Program-made: the position numbers and the translations under genes
The notes under the pieces: generated by a model
Told to the model about the DNA's origin: nothing
Seen by the model: only the letters and a program-made list of their open reading frames with translations
The model's database searches: none
In this document: positions 30,737 to 40,062 of the stretch, piece after piece
Position numbering within the stretch: the first letter of the stretch is position 1
How the letters are laid out: every line of letters starts with the position of its first letter
Assembly: GCF_002970975.1 (NCBI RefSeq)
Contig: NZ_PNFA01000017.1
Span: forward strand, 1 to 64,000
DNA from: Microbacterium halophytorum
GTDB lineage: Bacteria; Actinomycetota; Actinomycetes; Actinomycetales; Microbacteriaceae
Length of the DNA stretch: 64,000 bases
Reading direction: 5' to 3'

Positions 30737-31443
30737 TGCGCGATGGGCGGCTCGGCGTCGGAGTGATCGGCTCGGGCCGCGTCGGCCCCGTGCTGGCGGC
30801 CGCTCTTGCGGGCGCGGGGCACGCACTGACCGCCCGGACGCCGGCGACCGACGACGACCGCGCGGCGGCGGTGCTGCCGGGGATGCCGGTGCTCGATGCT
30901 CCCGAAGTGCTCCGCCGCAGCGAGCTCGTCCTCCTCACGGTGCCGAGCGCCGAGCTGGCTGCGACCGTGCGCGGCCTGGCGGAGGCAGGGCACTTCCAGA
31001 TGGGACAGCTCGTTCTGCACACGGACCCGGCCAACGGCATCGAGGTGCTTCGGCCGGCGGTCGAGAGGGGCGCGATCCCGCTCGCCGTCCATCCGGCGAT
31101 GTCGTTCACAGGCACGCGCATCGACCTGCGCCAGCTCGCGGCCGCGTTCGCCGGCGTCACGGCGCCGGCACCCGTCCTGCCGATCGCGCAGGCCCTCGCC
31201 GTCGAGATGGGGTGCGAGCCCGTCGTGATCGCGGAGGGCGACAGGCCCGACTACGCCGAGGCGATCGCGACGGCGTCGGAGTTCTCCCGCCAGATCGTGC
31301 GGCAGTCCACGGGGCTCCTGCGCGGGATCGGGGTCGACAATCCCGGCGGGTTCCTGTCGGCGCTCGTGCGCTCGACGGTCGACCAGGCGCTCGCCGACGC
31401 GACGCCCGCCGTGCCCGACCTGCCGGAGTTCCCCGACGCCTGA
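30736..31443 (+). CDS. Rossmann-fold DUF2520 protein
   Basis: 235-residue predicted NAD(P)-binding protein. The N terminus has the dinucleotide motif GVIGSGRVGPVLAAAL near residues 8-23. The C-terminal DUF2520 half contains HPAMSFTG near residue 117 and DNPGGFLSALVRSTVDQAL near 205. In many actinobacteria this gene sits directly before panC (pantoate-beta-alanine ligase) and lysS; here panC is absent and lysS follows after 198 bases. A ketopantoate-reductase-like role has been suggested for the family from context only. A GTG three bases upstream (30733) is an alternative start. Confidence 0.8.
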   Translation: MRDGRLGVGVIGSGRVGPVLAAALAGAGHALTARTPATDDDRAAAVLPGMPVLDAPEVLRRSELVLLTVPSAELAATVRGLAEAGHFQMGQLVLHTDPANGIEVLRPAVERGAIPLAVHPAMSFTGTRIDLRQLAAAFAGVTAPAPVLPIAQALAVEMGCEPVVIAEGDRPDYAEAIATASEFSRQIVRQSTGLLRGIGVDNPGGFLSALVRSTVDQALADATPAVPDLPEFPDA

Positions 31444-31458
31444 GGCCGCGGACCGCCC

Positions 31459-31530
31459 GCCGCGCGGGCCCGACGCGGCCTCCCCGGCTTGCCTGTGCCT
31501 GGGTGCCGGCGCCGCGCGGGCCCGACGCGG
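31459..31530 (+). repeat. 20-bp direct repeat before lysS
   Basis: The same 20 bases, GCCGCGCGGGCCCGACGCGG, occur at 31459-31478 and 31511-31530 in the gap between the DUF2520 gene and lysS. Confidence 0.7.
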
Positions 31531-31561
31531 TGCGAGGGGCGGGCGCCCAGCGCCGGCGTCA

Positions 31562-31567
31562 TAGACT
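31562..31567 (+). promoter_or_regulatory. -10 element upstream of lysS
   Basis: TAGACT; transcription would start near 31574, giving a leader of about 68 bases before the lysS ATG. No clear -35 hexamer. Confidence 0.4.
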
Positions 31568-31641
31568 GGGGGAGCCTGTGCGGCGCGCCCGATCGGCCGC
31601 GCCGCGACTTCCGCCCGCGAACCGCACCGAGGACTACGCGC

Positions 31642-33177
31642 ATGCCTGAGACTCCCGCCGAGAACGCCGCAGCGACGCCCGACGAGGACATCGTCGAGCA
31701 GAAGGCCGTGCGCCTCGCGAAGCGCGAGAAGCTCGTCGCGGAGCGCGAGTCGCCCGCGGGCGGCGCCTACCCCGTCTCGCTCGCGGTGACGGCGACGATC
31801 GCCGAGCTGCGGGCCCAGTACGGCGAGGGCGGCCCCGACGCGCTCGAGGCCGGAGCGGAGACGGGTCGCACCGTCGGTGTCGCCGGCCGCATCGTGTTCA
31901 GCCGCAACACCGGCAAGCTCTGCTTCGCGGCGCTGCAGGCCGGCGACGGATCGCGCATCCAGGCGATGGTCTCGCAGGCGAAGGTCGGCGAGGACGCGCT
32001 CGCCGCGTGGAAGGAGATCGTCGACCTCGGCGACCACGTGTTCGTCTCGGGCGAGGTGATCTCGAGCCGCCGAGGCGAGCTGTCGATCATGGTCGACGAG
32101 TGGCAGATGGCGTCGAAGGCCGTCCTGCCGCTGCCGAACCTGCACAACGAGCTGAACGAAGAGACCCGGGTGCGCCAGCGCTACCTCGATCTCATCGTGC
32201 GCGAGCAGGCCAGGGCCAACGTCGTCGCACGCGCGAAGACGAACCAGTCGCTGCGCGAGACCTTCGTGAAGCACGGCTTCACCGAGGTCGAGACACCGAT
32301 GCTGCAGGTGCAGCCGGGCGGCGCCACGGCTCGGCCGTTCATTACGCACTCGAACGCCTTCGACACCGAGCTGTTCATGCGCATCGCGCCCGAGCTCTAC
32401 CTCAAGCGCGCCGTCGTCGGCGGCATCGACCGGGTGTTCGAGATCAACCGCAACTTCCGCAACGAGGGCGCCGACTCGACGCACAGCCCGGAGTTCGCGA
32501 TGCTCGAGGCGTACCAGGCATACAGCGACTACAACGGCATCGCCGACCTCACGCAGGAGCTGATCCAGAGCGCCGCGGTCGCGGTCGCCGGATCGACCAC
32601 CGTCACGTGGGCCGACGGCACCGAGTTCGACCTCGGCGGCGACTGGGACCGGGTCTCGATGTACCCGTCGCTCTCGGAGGCCGCCGGCGTCGAGATCACG
32701 CCCGAGACCCCGATGGCCGACCTGCTGTCGCTCGCCGAGCGCTCGGGCGTCGAGGTGCCGCCGCACGCGACGCACGGCAAGCTCGTCGAGGAGCTGTGGG
32801 AGCACTTCGTGAAGACGGGTCTCGAACGCCCGACCTTCGTGATGGACTTCCCCGTCGACACGAGCCCGCTCGTGCGCGAGCACCGCTCGATCCCCGGCGT
32901 CGTGGAGAAGTGGGACCTGTACGTGCGCGGCTTCGAGCTCGCCACCGGCTACTCCGAGCTGGTCGATCCCGTCATCCAGCGGGAGCGCTTCGTGGAGCAG
33001 GCGGCGCTGGCCGACCGCGGCGACGACGAGGCGATGCGCATCGACGAGGACTTCCTGAGCGCCCTCGAGCACGGCATGCCCCCGACGGGCGGCATGGGCA
33101 TGGGCATCGACCGCCTCCTCATGGCGATCACGGGCCTGGGCATCCGCGAGACGATCCTCTTCCCGCTCGTCAAGTAG
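31642..33177 (+). CDS. lysS: Lysyl-tRNA synthetase (class II)
   Basis: Charges tRNA-Lys with lysine using ATP. 511 residues: an N-terminal OB-fold anticodon-binding domain (VGVAGRIVFSRNTGKLCFA near residue 78) and a class II catalytic core. Motif 2 is FRNEGADSTHSPEF near residues 272-285 and motif 3 is GMGMGIDRLLMAITG near 486-500. The ATG at 31642 was chosen because upstream in-frame sequence is unlike the family. The last 8 bases overlap the end of the convergent DUF4192 gene, with no room for a separate terminator. Confidence 0.95.
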   Translation: MPETPAENAAATPDEDIVEQKAVRLAKREKLVAERESPAGGAYPVSLAVTATIAELRAQYGEGGPDALEAGAETGRTVGVAGRIVFSRNTGKLCFAALQAGDGSRIQAMVSQAKVGEDALAAWKEIVDLGDHVFVSGEVISSRRGELSIMVDEWQMASKAVLPLPNLHNELNEETRVRQRYLDLIVREQARANVVARAKTNQSLRETFVKHGFTEVETPMLQVQPGGATARPFITHSNAFDTELFMRIAPELYLKRAVVGGIDRVFEINRNFRNEGADSTHSPEFAMLEAYQAYSDYNGIADLTQELIQSAAVAVAGSTTVTWADGTEFDLGGDWDRVSMYPSLSEAAGVEITPETPMADLLSLAERSGVEVPPHATHGKLVEELWEHFVKTGLERPTFVMDFPVDTSPLVREHRSIPGVVEKWDLYVRGFELATGYSELVDPVIQRERFVEQAALADRGDDEAMRIDEDFLSALEHGMPPTGGMGMGIDRLLMAITGLGIRETILFPLVK

Positions 33178-34336
33178 CGTCGGCCTCCCGGCCGGGCAGG
33201 AACGCCCAGGCGGGGAGCCTGCCGAGCTCGACGAGGCGCAGGATGATCCGAGCCAGCCCGTGCTCGGGCTCCATGCCGCGCGCCCGCTCGGCGTAGGCGC
33301 CCGCGTGCGTCGCGTTGCCCAGCGCCCATGACAGCCAGGCGGCGCTCGCGAGGGCGCCGGCGCGTGCGCGGCCGGGTGCGGCCGCCGCGACGGCCCTCGC
33401 GAGCGCGAGCCCGCGGCGAAGGCGCTCGGGGTCGGGCTTCTCGCCCGCGCCCGTCAGGCGCAGCACGCCGTTCGGCAGCTCGCCCTGCTCGGCCCCGGTG
33501 TCGGGCCGCCAGGCGAACTGCCACGCCAGCACCGTGCGGCCGGTCTCGATGTCGGCGGACCACTGCGTCAGGGCCGCATCGCGCAGCAGTGGCGTCGAGA
33601 GCACGAGCGCGAGGAAGCCCGCGTCGGCCGGGTCGAGCCCCTCCGCATCCCAGTCGAGCGCCTCGTCCAGCAGGCCGGGCAGCGACGCCTCGTCGACGGG
33701 CCGGGCCCGCGGGCCCGGCGCGCGGTCGGCGGGCGCCGGCGCCGTGCTCGCCGCGGGGTCCGCGAGGCCCGCCCTGCGCAGCAGGAGCTGGGCGAACGCG
33801 TACTCCGAGCGCTCGAGCTCGGCCGCGACGGCGCGGCGGCGGGCCTTGCCCGCGCGCTGGACGGCGGCGCCCTCGTGCTGATCTCGGTCGAGGCCGCCGC
33901 CGGGGCGCAGCTCGATCTCTGCGTGCGGGCGGGGCGCCGCGTCGCCGTACGCGCCCCAGCCGTCGGCCGTGACGAGGTAGGCGCCCCGCACGCCGAGCCC
34001 GCAGGCCTCGGCCCTGTCGAGCACGCGGTCGACGAGGCCCTCGCGGGGCAGCGGGCCGTCGGGCGGCCAGTGCGCGTCGCCGTCGTACACGACGACGGCG
34101 ATCGCGTCGGCGCCCGCCACCTGGCAGGCCATGCCGATGGCGGTCGCGGCGACCTGATCGTCGGCGCCCGGCGTCGGCAGGTCGAGGCGGAGCGCACCGC
34201 GCGCGGTGGTGCCGGCGAGCGGCACGACGACGAGGCTCCGCACGGGCGTGCAGCCGGTCAGCCGCGGAACGGCACGCAGGAAGGCGGCGGCGTCGCGGAT
34301 GGGGTGGGTGATCGCGGGGGATGTGAGAGAGGTCAT
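33170..34336 (-). CDS. DUF4192 family protein
   Basis: 388-residue cytoplasmic protein of an actinobacterial family of unknown function. The N-terminal signature is AAAFLRAVPRLTGCTPVRSL near residues 15-34, then VVVPLAGTTARGALRLDLP and AIAVVVYDGD. A long Ala/Arg-rich helical middle and a helical C terminus (ALASAAWLSWALGNATHAGA) are typical. The ATG at 34336 is preferred over upstream in-frame codons because the signature begins shortly after it. Confidence 0.8.
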   Translation of the reverse strand: MTSLTSPAITHPIRDAAAFLRAVPRLTGCTPVRSLVVVPLAGTTARGALRLDLPTPGADDQVAATAIGMACQVAGADAIAVVVYDGDAHWPPDGPLPREGLVDRVLDRAEACGLGVRGAYLVTADGWGAYGDAAPRPHAEIELRPGGGLDRDQHEGAAVQRAGKARRRAVAAELERSEYAFAQLLLRRAGLADPAASTAPAPADRAPGPRARPVDEASLPGLLDEALDWDAEGLDPADAGFLALVLSTPLLRDAALTQWSADIETGRTVLAWQFAWRPDTGAEQGELPNGVLRLTGAGEKPDPERLRRGLALARAVAAAAPGRARAGALASAAWLSWALGNATHAGAYAERARGMEPEHGLARIILRLVELGRLPAWAFLPGREADAT

Positions 34337-34473
34337 GCCCCGATCGTCGCGCCGTGGGGCGACGCCCGGTGCCCGCGCGAGGGGGCTGTGGTCGGTCATG
34401 CGCGCAAGTGCGGGGCTGTGAGCGAGGGTCGGTGCCGCCCGGCGTCTCCCAGGCGCCGGATATCGCACGGGGC

Positions 34474-34479
34474 TAGAAT
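34474..34479 (+). promoter_or_regulatory. -10 element of the 59-residue membrane protein gene (leaderless)
   Basis: TAGAAT, a near-consensus -10, then 6 bases, then GTG at 34486. Confidence 0.55.
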
Positions 34480-34485
34480 CTCGGC

Positions 34486-34665
34486 GTGGACAACTACTGG
34501 GTCGCCGCCCTCTACTCGATCGCCCCGACGATCGTCCTGGCCGGCGTCTTCTGGTGGATCATGCGCAGCATCCTGCGGATGGATCGCACCGAGCGGCGCA
34601 CGTACGCGCGCTACGAGGCGGAGGAGCGCGCTCGCCGCGGGCTCCCGCCCAAGCCCGAGGCCTGA
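34486..34665 (+). CDS. Small single-helix membrane protein, 59 residues
   Basis: A 59-codon gene starting VDNYWVAALYSIAPTIVLAG. One membrane helix spans about residues 7-30, followed by a charged cytoplasmic tail (RMDRTERRTYARYEAEERAR) ending in RGLPPKPEA. The GTG lies exactly 6 bases after TAGAAT, so the message is probably leaderless; codon use is normal for the window. I cannot assign a family. It sits 46 bases before the cardiolipin synthase gene. Confidence 0.75.
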   Translation: MDNYWVAALYSIAPTIVLAGVFWWIMRSILRMDRTERRTYARYEAEERARRGLPPKPEA

Positions 34666-34676
34666 GCCGCGGCGGA

Positions 34677-34682
34677 TAGGCT
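34677..34682 (+). promoter_or_regulatory. -10 element before cardiolipin synthase
   Basis: TAGGCT about 30 bases before the GTG at 34712. The leader holds GGGGGAGG. Confidence 0.35.
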
Positions 34683-34711
34683 GAACCCCAGATCACATCG
34701 GGGGGAGGCAC

Positions 34712-36190
34712 GTGCAGACACTGTTCGGATGGCTGTTTCCGATCCTCGACATCCCGTGGCTCGCGACCAGCCTGTGGGTGCTCGACATGGCCATCCGGGT
34801 CATGGCGGTCATCGTCGTGCCCCGCAATCGCAAGCCGACGTCGGCGATGGCGTGGCTCCTCGCGATCTTCCTGCTGCCGCTCGCGGGCGCCTTCCTGTTC
34901 ATCCTGATCGGAAACCCGCGCCTGCCCGCCCAGAAGCGGCGCATGCAGTCCCAGATCAACGAGTACCTGCGCGAGGCGAACGACATCCTCGAGCGCGGCG
35001 GGCTGCGGCCGAACGAGCCGGGGTGGTTCACGTCGCTCGTCCGGATGAACCTCGACCTCGGGGCGCTTCCGATCTCGGGCGACAACGGCGTGCGGCTGAT
35101 CTCGGGTTACCAGGACAGCCTCGACGCCATGGCGGAGGCCATCAGGGGTGCGCAGCGCTACGTGCACATCGAGTTCTACATCTTCAAGTCCGACGAGGCG
35201 ACGGACGGGGTGTTCCGGGCGCTCGAGGACGCGTGCGCGCGGGGGATCCCCGTGCGCGTCCTGCTCGACCACTGGGCCAACCTGTCGAAGCCGCGCCATC
35301 GGCTCACGCTCAAGCGCCTCTCCGACATGGGGGCGGACTGGCACTTCGCGCTGCCGCTCCAGCCGCTGAAGGGGAAGATGCAGCGGCCCGACCTGCGCAA
35401 CCACCGCAAGCTCCTCATCGTCGACGGCGACGTGGCCTTCCTCGGCTCGCAGAACCTCACGCACCGCAGCTACAACGTGCGGGGGAACATCCGGCGCGGC
35501 CTCAAGTGGGTCGACGCGATGGTGCGGCTGGACGGCCCCGTCGTCTCGAGCGTCGATGCCGTCTTCCTCTCCGACTGGTACGGCGAGACCGAGGCGGTGC
35601 CCGACATCGACCTGCGGGAGATGAACTCCGGCTCCGGCGACCTCGACTGCCAGGTCGTCCCGTCGGGGCCCGGCTTCGAGACGGAGAACAACCTGCGCCT
35701 GTTCCTCGCGCTGATCTACGCGGCCGAGCGGAAGGTCGTGATGGTCAGCCCGTACTTCGTGCCGAACGAGGCGATGACGTCCGCCGTCGAGATCGCGTGC
35801 AGCCGCGGCGTCGAGGTGGAGCTGTTCGTCTCGGAGGTCGGCGACCAGGCTCTCGTCTACCACGCGCAGCGCAGCTATTACGAGTCGCTGCTGGAGGCGG
35901 GCGTGCGGATCTGGCTGTACAAGGCGCCGTACATCCTGCACACCAAGAGCCTGTCGATCGACGACGAGGTCGCCGTGATCGGCTCGAGCAATATGGACGA
36001 GCGCTCGTTCGGCCTCAACTTCGAGGTCTCGCTGCTGGTGCGGGGCGAGGAGTTCGTCTCCGAGCTGCGCGAGGTCGAGGCCGGCTACCGCGCGAACAGC
36101 CGCGAGCTCACCCTCGAGGAATGGCGGAAGCAACCGCTGCGCTCGACCGTCCTCGACAACCTCGCGCGCCTGACCTCGGCCCTGCAGTAG
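34712..36190 (+). CDS. cls: Cardiolipin synthase (phospholipase D superfamily)
   Basis: Membrane enzyme that makes cardiolipin from two phosphatidylglycerols. 492 residues. Two N-terminal membrane helices, about residues 6-30 and 44-66 with the conserved KPTSAMAWLL between, precede two HKD active sites: His231/Lys233/Asp238 in NHRKLLIVDGD and His410/Lys412/Asp417 in HTKSLSIDDE followed by GSSNMDERSF. GTG start with GGGGGAGG four bases upstream. A lipid-kinase-like gene converges on it. Confidence 0.93.
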   Translation: MQTLFGWLFPILDIPWLATSLWVLDMAIRVMAVIVVPRNRKPTSAMAWLLAIFLLPLAGAFLFILIGNPRLPAQKRRMQSQINEYLREANDILERGGLRPNEPGWFTSLVRMNLDLGALPISGDNGVRLISGYQDSLDAMAEAIRGAQRYVHIEFYIFKSDEATDGVFRALEDACARGIPVRVLLDHWANLSKPRHRLTLKRLSDMGADWHFALPLQPLKGKMQRPDLRNHRKLLIVDGDVAFLGSQNLTHRSYNVRGNIRRGLKWVDAMVRLDGPVVSSVDAVFLSDWYGETEAVPDIDLREMNSGSGDLDCQVVPSGPGFETENNLRLFLALIYAAERKVVMVSPYFVPNEAMTSAVEIACSRGVEVELFVSEVGDQALVYHAQRSYYESLLEAGVRIWLYKAPYILHTKSLSIDDEVAVIGSSNMDERSFGLNFEVSLLVRGEEFVSELREVEAGYRANSRELTLEEWRKQPLRSTVLDNLARLTSALQ

Positions 36191-36344
36191 GGGTCACCCG
36201 GCCGCCGGAGTCCAACGGCACAGCGCAGTCGGCTCTTGGCATGCGGGTCGGGTCGGCCGCCGGGTTCCGGGGGCTGTGGAGCTGCGGCGCTGCGGTTCGA
36301 CTGCATTGTGCCCGTCGGCCGGTGCGGTGTGCCTGGCCGGTGGC

Positions 36345-36367
36345 GTCGGGGTCGGCCGACCCCCGAC
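36345..36367. terminator. Hairpin between cls and the DAG-kinase-like gene
   Basis: GTCGGGGTCGG followed directly by CCGACCCCCGAC folds on itself with one bulge, between two convergent genes. Confidence 0.5.
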
Positions 36368-36392
36368 CGCGTGGGCGGCGGGGTGGCGGTGC

Positions 36393-37439
36393 CTAAGCCG
36401 GTGACCCCGCGGGCGCGAGCCGGTGCCCGTGCGGCACCGTGACGAGGAGGCCGCCGGGGTGGATCGTGGCGTAGAAGCGGGTCGCCTCGCCGAGTTCGTC
36501 GCCGTCGAGCTGCACCGGTCGTGGTTCCGGCACGGCGATCTCGATGCCGAAGCCCGTCAAGTAGCGCACGGCGGTGTTGCGGTGGCTCTCGGCCAGGCGC
36601 AGACCGGCGCGGAACCGGCGGAGCACCGAGTTGTCCCACCACACCTTCCGCCACACGCCGACCCAGCCCAGCGGGCCGGACGGCTGGATGAGCGCGACGT
36701 CGAGCAGGCCGTCCGCGAACGACGCCGTCGGGAACAGTTCGATGCCGGCGGGCAGCGCGCCGCAGTTCGCGACGAGGATGCTCTGCACCTTCGCCGAGTG
36801 CAGGCGCGTCTGCGTCTTGCGATCATCCGGCTCGGGATCCCGCCCGCCGGCGCCCAGCAGCTGGTAGACGATGCGGAACGGCTTCGCATTCGGCAGTGAC
36901 CGCGCGGCGCCGTCGACGTAGGCGACCCAGCCCATCCGCTTCTTGAGCTTCGCGCTCGTATTCGCGATCATCGCCGCGTCGAGCCCCATCCCGGCCATGA
37001 CGACGAAGCCGTGCTCCTCCGTCGACCCGTCGGCGCGGCGCAGCTTCGCGATGCCGACGTCGATCGGTGTGGCGGCGCCGTCGAAGGCCGCCCGGATCAT
37101 GTCCTCCGGGTCGACGAGCGGCAGCCGGATGTTCCTGGCCAGCAGATTGCCGGTTCCGGAGGGGACGATCGTCAGCTCCACGCCGGAGCCGTCCATCACC
37201 TCGGCGACGGCCCGCACGGTGCCGTCGCCGCCGGCGACGAACACCTTCGCGGCGCCGGCGTCGAGCGCCCGCCGCGCGAGCCCCTGGCCGGGGTCGTCGA
37301 TCGTCGTCTCCAGGATGAGCGGATCCGCCCATCCGGCGGCGGCGCAGTGCTCGGCGAGCAGGGCGGCCAGGTGTCGTGCGTCGACCTTGATCGGGTTCAC
37401 GATCAGGGCGGCCAGACCCACGGCATCGCTGTGCTCCAT
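36393..37439 (-). CDS. Diacylglycerol kinase / sphingosine kinase-like lipid kinase
   Basis: 348-residue soluble lipid kinase of the DAGK catalytic family. The nucleotide-binding GGDGT is at residues 70-74 and PSGTGNLLARN near 92-102; the C-terminal beta-sandwich has FADGLLDVALIQPSG and QLDGDE. It probably phosphorylates diacylglycerol or a related lipid at the membrane, which would suit its position next to cardiolipin synthase; YegS-like or other lipid substrates are possible. The ATG has TAATGT 6 bases upstream, so it is probably leaderless. Confidence 0.87.
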   Translation of the reverse strand: MEHSDAVGLAALIVNPIKVDARHLAALLAEHCAAAGWADPLILETTIDDPGQGLARRALDAGAAKVFVAGGDGTVRAVAEVMDGSGVELTIVPSGTGNLLARNIRLPLVDPEDMIRAAFDGAATPIDVGIAKLRRADGSTEEHGFVVMAGMGLDAAMIANTSAKLKKRMGWVAYVDGAARSLPNAKPFRIVYQLLGAGGRDPEPDDRKTQTRLHSAKVQSILVANCGALPAGIELFPTASFADGLLDVALIQPSGPLGWVGVWRKVWWDNSVLRRFRAGLRLAESHRNTAVRYLTGFGIEIAVPEPRPVQLDGDELGEATRFYATIHPGGLLVTVPHGHRLAPAGSPA

Positions 37440-37445
37440 GCCGCC

Positions 37446-37451
37446 ACATTA
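37446..37451 (-). promoter_or_regulatory. -10 element of the lipid kinase gene (leaderless)
   Basis: Minus-strand TAATGT, then 6 bases, then the ATG at 37439. Confidence 0.5.
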
Positions 37452-37629
37452 GCCGCACGGGGAGGGCCGGGCGCGCCGTGCCTCCGCACCGAGCGCGGGC
37501 GTGCGGCCGGGCTCGGTGCGTCGGCACGCGGGAGCTCGTTCGGGGCTTCCGACGCACGCCTGTCGGCGTCGTCGCTCGGGCGTGCGGCGGGCGGATCAGC
37601 GGGCCGGGCGCGCCGGAGCGCACACCGCC

Positions 37630-37635
37630 TAGACT
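37630..37635 (+). promoter_or_regulatory. -10 element of serS (leaderless)
   Basis: TAGACT, then 6 bases, then the GTG at 37642. Confidence 0.55.
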
Positions 37636-37641
37636 TGCACC

Positions 37642-38925
37642 GTGATCGATCCCGTACTTCTTCGCGAACAGCCCGACCTCGTGACGCGCTCGCAGGAGGC
37701 TCGCGGGCACTCCGCAGAGACCGTGACCGGTGCCGTCACCGCCGAGCAGGCGCGGCGTTCGGCGCTCACGGCGTTCGAGGACCTCCGCGCCGAGCAGAAC
37801 GCGTTCGGCAAGACCGTCGCGAAGGCACCCAAGGAGGACAAGCCCGCTCTCGTCGCGCAGGCGAAGGAGCTCGCCGCGCGCGTGAAGGAGGCGCAGCAGG
37901 CCGCGAACGACGCCGAGGAGGCGTACCGCGCGGCGATGGCGCGCATCGAGAACATCGTGATCGACGGCGTCCCCGCCGGCGGTGAGGAGAACTTCGTCAC
38001 GCTGCGCGAGGTCGGCACGCCCCGCACGTTCGACCCGGCCGAGTACCCCGACGGCCCGCTCGACCACCTCGCCCTCGGAGAGAAGCTCGGCGCGATCGAC
38101 ATGGAGCGCGGCGCGAAGGTCTCGGGCGCCCGGTTCTACTTCCTCAAGGGCATCGGTGCGCGCCTCGAGCTCGCGCTCATGAACTACGCGCTCGACGTGG
38201 CGCTGCAGAACGGCTTCACGCCGATGATCACGCCGACCCTCGTGCGGCCCGACATCATGGCGGGCACCGGCTTCCTCGGCGAGCACTCCGACGAGATCTA
38301 CCACCTCGAAGAGGACGACATGTACCTCGTCGGCACGAGCGAGGTGGCGCTCGCCGGCTACCACAAGGACGAGATCGTCGACCTCTCCGGCGGCGCCCTG
38401 CGCTACGCGGGCTGGTCGACCTGCTATCGCCGCGAGGCCGGTTCGCACGGCAAGGACACCCGCGGCATCATCCGCGTGCATCAGTTCAACAAGCTCGAGA
38501 TGTTCGCGTACACGACCCCGGATGACGCGGAGGCCGAGCACGCCCGCCTCCTCGCACTCGAGGAGCAGATGCTCACGTCGCTGGGGCTCGCGTACCGCGT
38601 GATCGACGTCGCGGCGGGCGACCTCGGCTCTTCGGCGGCCCGCAAGTTCGACACGGAGGCGTGGGTCCCGACGCAGGGTGCGTACCGCGAGCTCACGTCG
38701 ACGTCGAACTGCACGACGTACCAGGCCCGCCGCCTCGACGTGCGCCACCGCCCTGAGGAGGGCGGCCGCACGCAGCACGTCGCAACGCTGAACGGCACGC
38801 TCGCCACGACGCGCTGGCTCGTCGCGATCCTCGAGAACGGTCAGCGGCCCGACGGCTCGGTCGTCGTGCCGGAGCCCCTTCGCCCGTACCTGGGCGGCCT
38901 CGAGGTGATGGAGCCCATCGCGTGA
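37642..38925 (+). CDS. serS: Seryl-tRNA synthetase
   Basis: Charges tRNA-Ser with serine. 427 residues: an N-terminal helical-hairpin tRNA-binding arm (about residues 30-100, rich in Ala/Glu/Lys) and a class II core. Recognisable are [19 protein letters not shown], the motif 2 [20 protein letters not shown] near 265-284, FNKLEMF, and motif 3 in [22 protein letters not shown] start with a leaderless -10 at the usual spacing. Two tRNA-Ser genes lie 1-1.5 kb downstream. Confidence 0.96.
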   Translation: MIDPVLLREQPDLVTRSQEARGHSAETVTGAVTAEQARRSALTAFEDLRAEQNAFGKTVAKAPKEDKPALVAQAKELAARVKEAQQAANDAEEAYRAAMARIENIVIDGVPAGGEENFVTLREVGTPRTFDPAEYPDGPLDHLALGEKLGAIDMERGAKVSGARFYFLKGIGARLELALMNYALDVALQNGFTPMITPTLVRPDIMAGTGFLGEHSDEIYHLEEDDMYLVGTSEVALAGYHKDEIVDLSGGALRYAGWSTCYRREAGSHGKDTRGIIRVHQFNKLEMFAYTTPDDAEAEHARLLALEEQMLTSLGLAYRVIDVAAGDLGSSAARKFDTEAWVPTQGAYRELTSTSNCTTYQARRLDVRHRPEEGGRTQHVATLNGTLATTRWLVAILENGQRPDGSVVVPEPLRPYLGGLEVMEPIA

Positions 38926-39728
38926 GGCGCCTCATCGCCCTCGACGTCGACGGCACCGTCATCCTGGAGGATGAGCAGTTCAGCCCCGGCGTGGTCGACG
39001 CGGTGCGCGACGCCGAGGCGAACGGGCACGTCGTGATGCTCGCGACCGGACGCAGCTGGGAGGCGACGAGCCGCATCCACGAGCGCCTCGGCATCCGGCC
39101 CGAGTACGTCGTCTGCTCGAACGGTGCCGCCGTCCTGAGCCGCGGCGCCGAGGGGTACGAGCGCCACACGACGGCGACGTTCGACCCGACCGAGGTGCTC
39201 GACCTGCTCCAGCAGCACCTGCCCGACGCGAACTACATGGCCGAACTGGCGGACGGCCGCCGCCGCTACACGCATCGCGTCAGCGACTGGCTGATCGACG
39301 ACGCCAACGCCAGCCACGTCGACTTCGATGATCTGAAGGCCGACCCCGTCTCGCGCATCGTCGTCGTCTCGCCCGAGCACACGGAGGGCGAGTTCACCCG
39401 GATGGTCGAGAGCATGGGGCTCAGCCAGGTCTCGTACTCCGTCGGGTGGACGGCGTGGCTCGACATCGCGCCCGAGGGCGTCGACAAGTCGACGGGCCTG
39501 GAGGAGGTGCGCGAGCGCCTCGGCATCCGGGGCGAGGACGTCGTCGTGATCGGCGACGGCCGCAACGACGTCGGCATGTTCCGCTGGGCCGCGGCGCACG
39601 GCGGCCGCGCCTTCGCGATGGGCCAGGCCCCGGACGAGGTCTCGCATGCGGCGACGGACATCACGGACGACGTGGAGGACGGCGGCGTCGCAGCGGCGCT
39701 GGAGGACCTGGGCCTGACGACGCGCTGA
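38922..39728 (+). CDS. HAD-superfamily phosphatase (Cof type)
   Basis: 268-residue cytoplasmic phosphatase of the Cof/HAD-IIB group. Motif I DVDGTV with the nucleophile Asp8 and Asp10, motif II ATGRSW near residue 41, a Cof-type cap domain, the motif III lysine in DKSTGLEEV, and motif [12 protein letters not shown] near 209-218. Substrate unknown; relatives hydrolyse sugar phosphates or pyridoxal phosphate. The GTG overlaps the serS stop (GTGA), and this pairing is common in actinobacteria. Confidence 0.87.
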   Translation: MRRLIALDVDGTVILEDEQFSPGVVDAVRDAEANGHVVMLATGRSWEATSRIHERLGIRPEYVVCSNGAAVLSRGAEGYERHTTATFDPTEVLDLLQQHLPDANYMAELADGRRRYTHRVSDWLIDDANASHVDFDDLKADPVSRIVVVSPEHTEGEFTRMVESMGLSQVSYSVGWTAWLDIAPEGVDKSTGLEEVRERLGIRGEDVVVIGDGRNDVGMFRWAAAHGGRAFAMGQAPDEVSHAATDITDDVEDGGVAAALEDLGLTTR

Positions 39729-39893
39729 CGCGAGCACTCGGCCGCTCAGGTCTCACAAGGTGCGGGTGGAATCGCCGTGTGCCCGCAGCTCGCGGCACCG
39801 GAGCGGACAGCCAGCCGCTCGGTTGTCACACTATGTCGGTGGAGCCGTCATGCACCCGCACGCTCGCACGCCGGAATGGGTGTGAGAGTCGCG

Positions 39894-39899
39894 TAGACT
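39894..39899 (+). promoter_or_regulatory. -10 element before tRNA-Ser(TGA)
   Basis: TAGACT about 24 bases before the mature 5' end of the tRNA. Confidence 0.4.
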
Positions 39900-39922
39900 T
39901 CGTGGTCGGCGAGCGATCGCCT

Positions 39923-40007
39923 GGAGGGTTGTCCGAGCGGCCGAAGGAGCCGGTCTTGAAAACCGGTGGGCGGAGACGTCCCGTGGGTTCGAATCCCACA
40001 CCCTCCG
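39923..40007 (+). tRNA. tRNA-Ser (TGA)
   Basis: 85 bases with a class II long variable arm: acceptor GGAGGGT with ACCCTCC, anticodon arm CCGGTCTTGAAAACCGG with TGA, T arm GGGTTCGAATCCC, discriminator G. CCA is not encoded. The last 7 bases are also the start of a 28-bp inverted repeat. Confidence 0.95.
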
Positions 40008-40062
40008 CTGGAGACGTGAAAAGGGCCCTGCAAGGGGCCCTTTTCACGTCTCCAGCGGAGGG
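40001..40062 (+). terminator. Perfect 28-bp inverted repeat overlapping the tRNA-Ser 3' end
   Basis: Bases 40001-40028 pair without mismatch with 40035-40062 around the loop TGCAAG. The inner stem is GTGAAAAGGGCCC/GGGCCCTTTTCAC; the outer end contains CCCTCCG, the 3' acceptor strand of tRNA-Ser. It must act as terminator of the tRNA transcript and can also compete with folding of the acceptor stem. Confidence 0.85.

Noticed and set aside
28900..31443. 847-codon plus-strand frame through the YdbT-like and DUF2520 genes
   Set aside because: Only its last part (from 30736) is a real gene; the rest is an out-of-frame shadow of the PH-domain protein.
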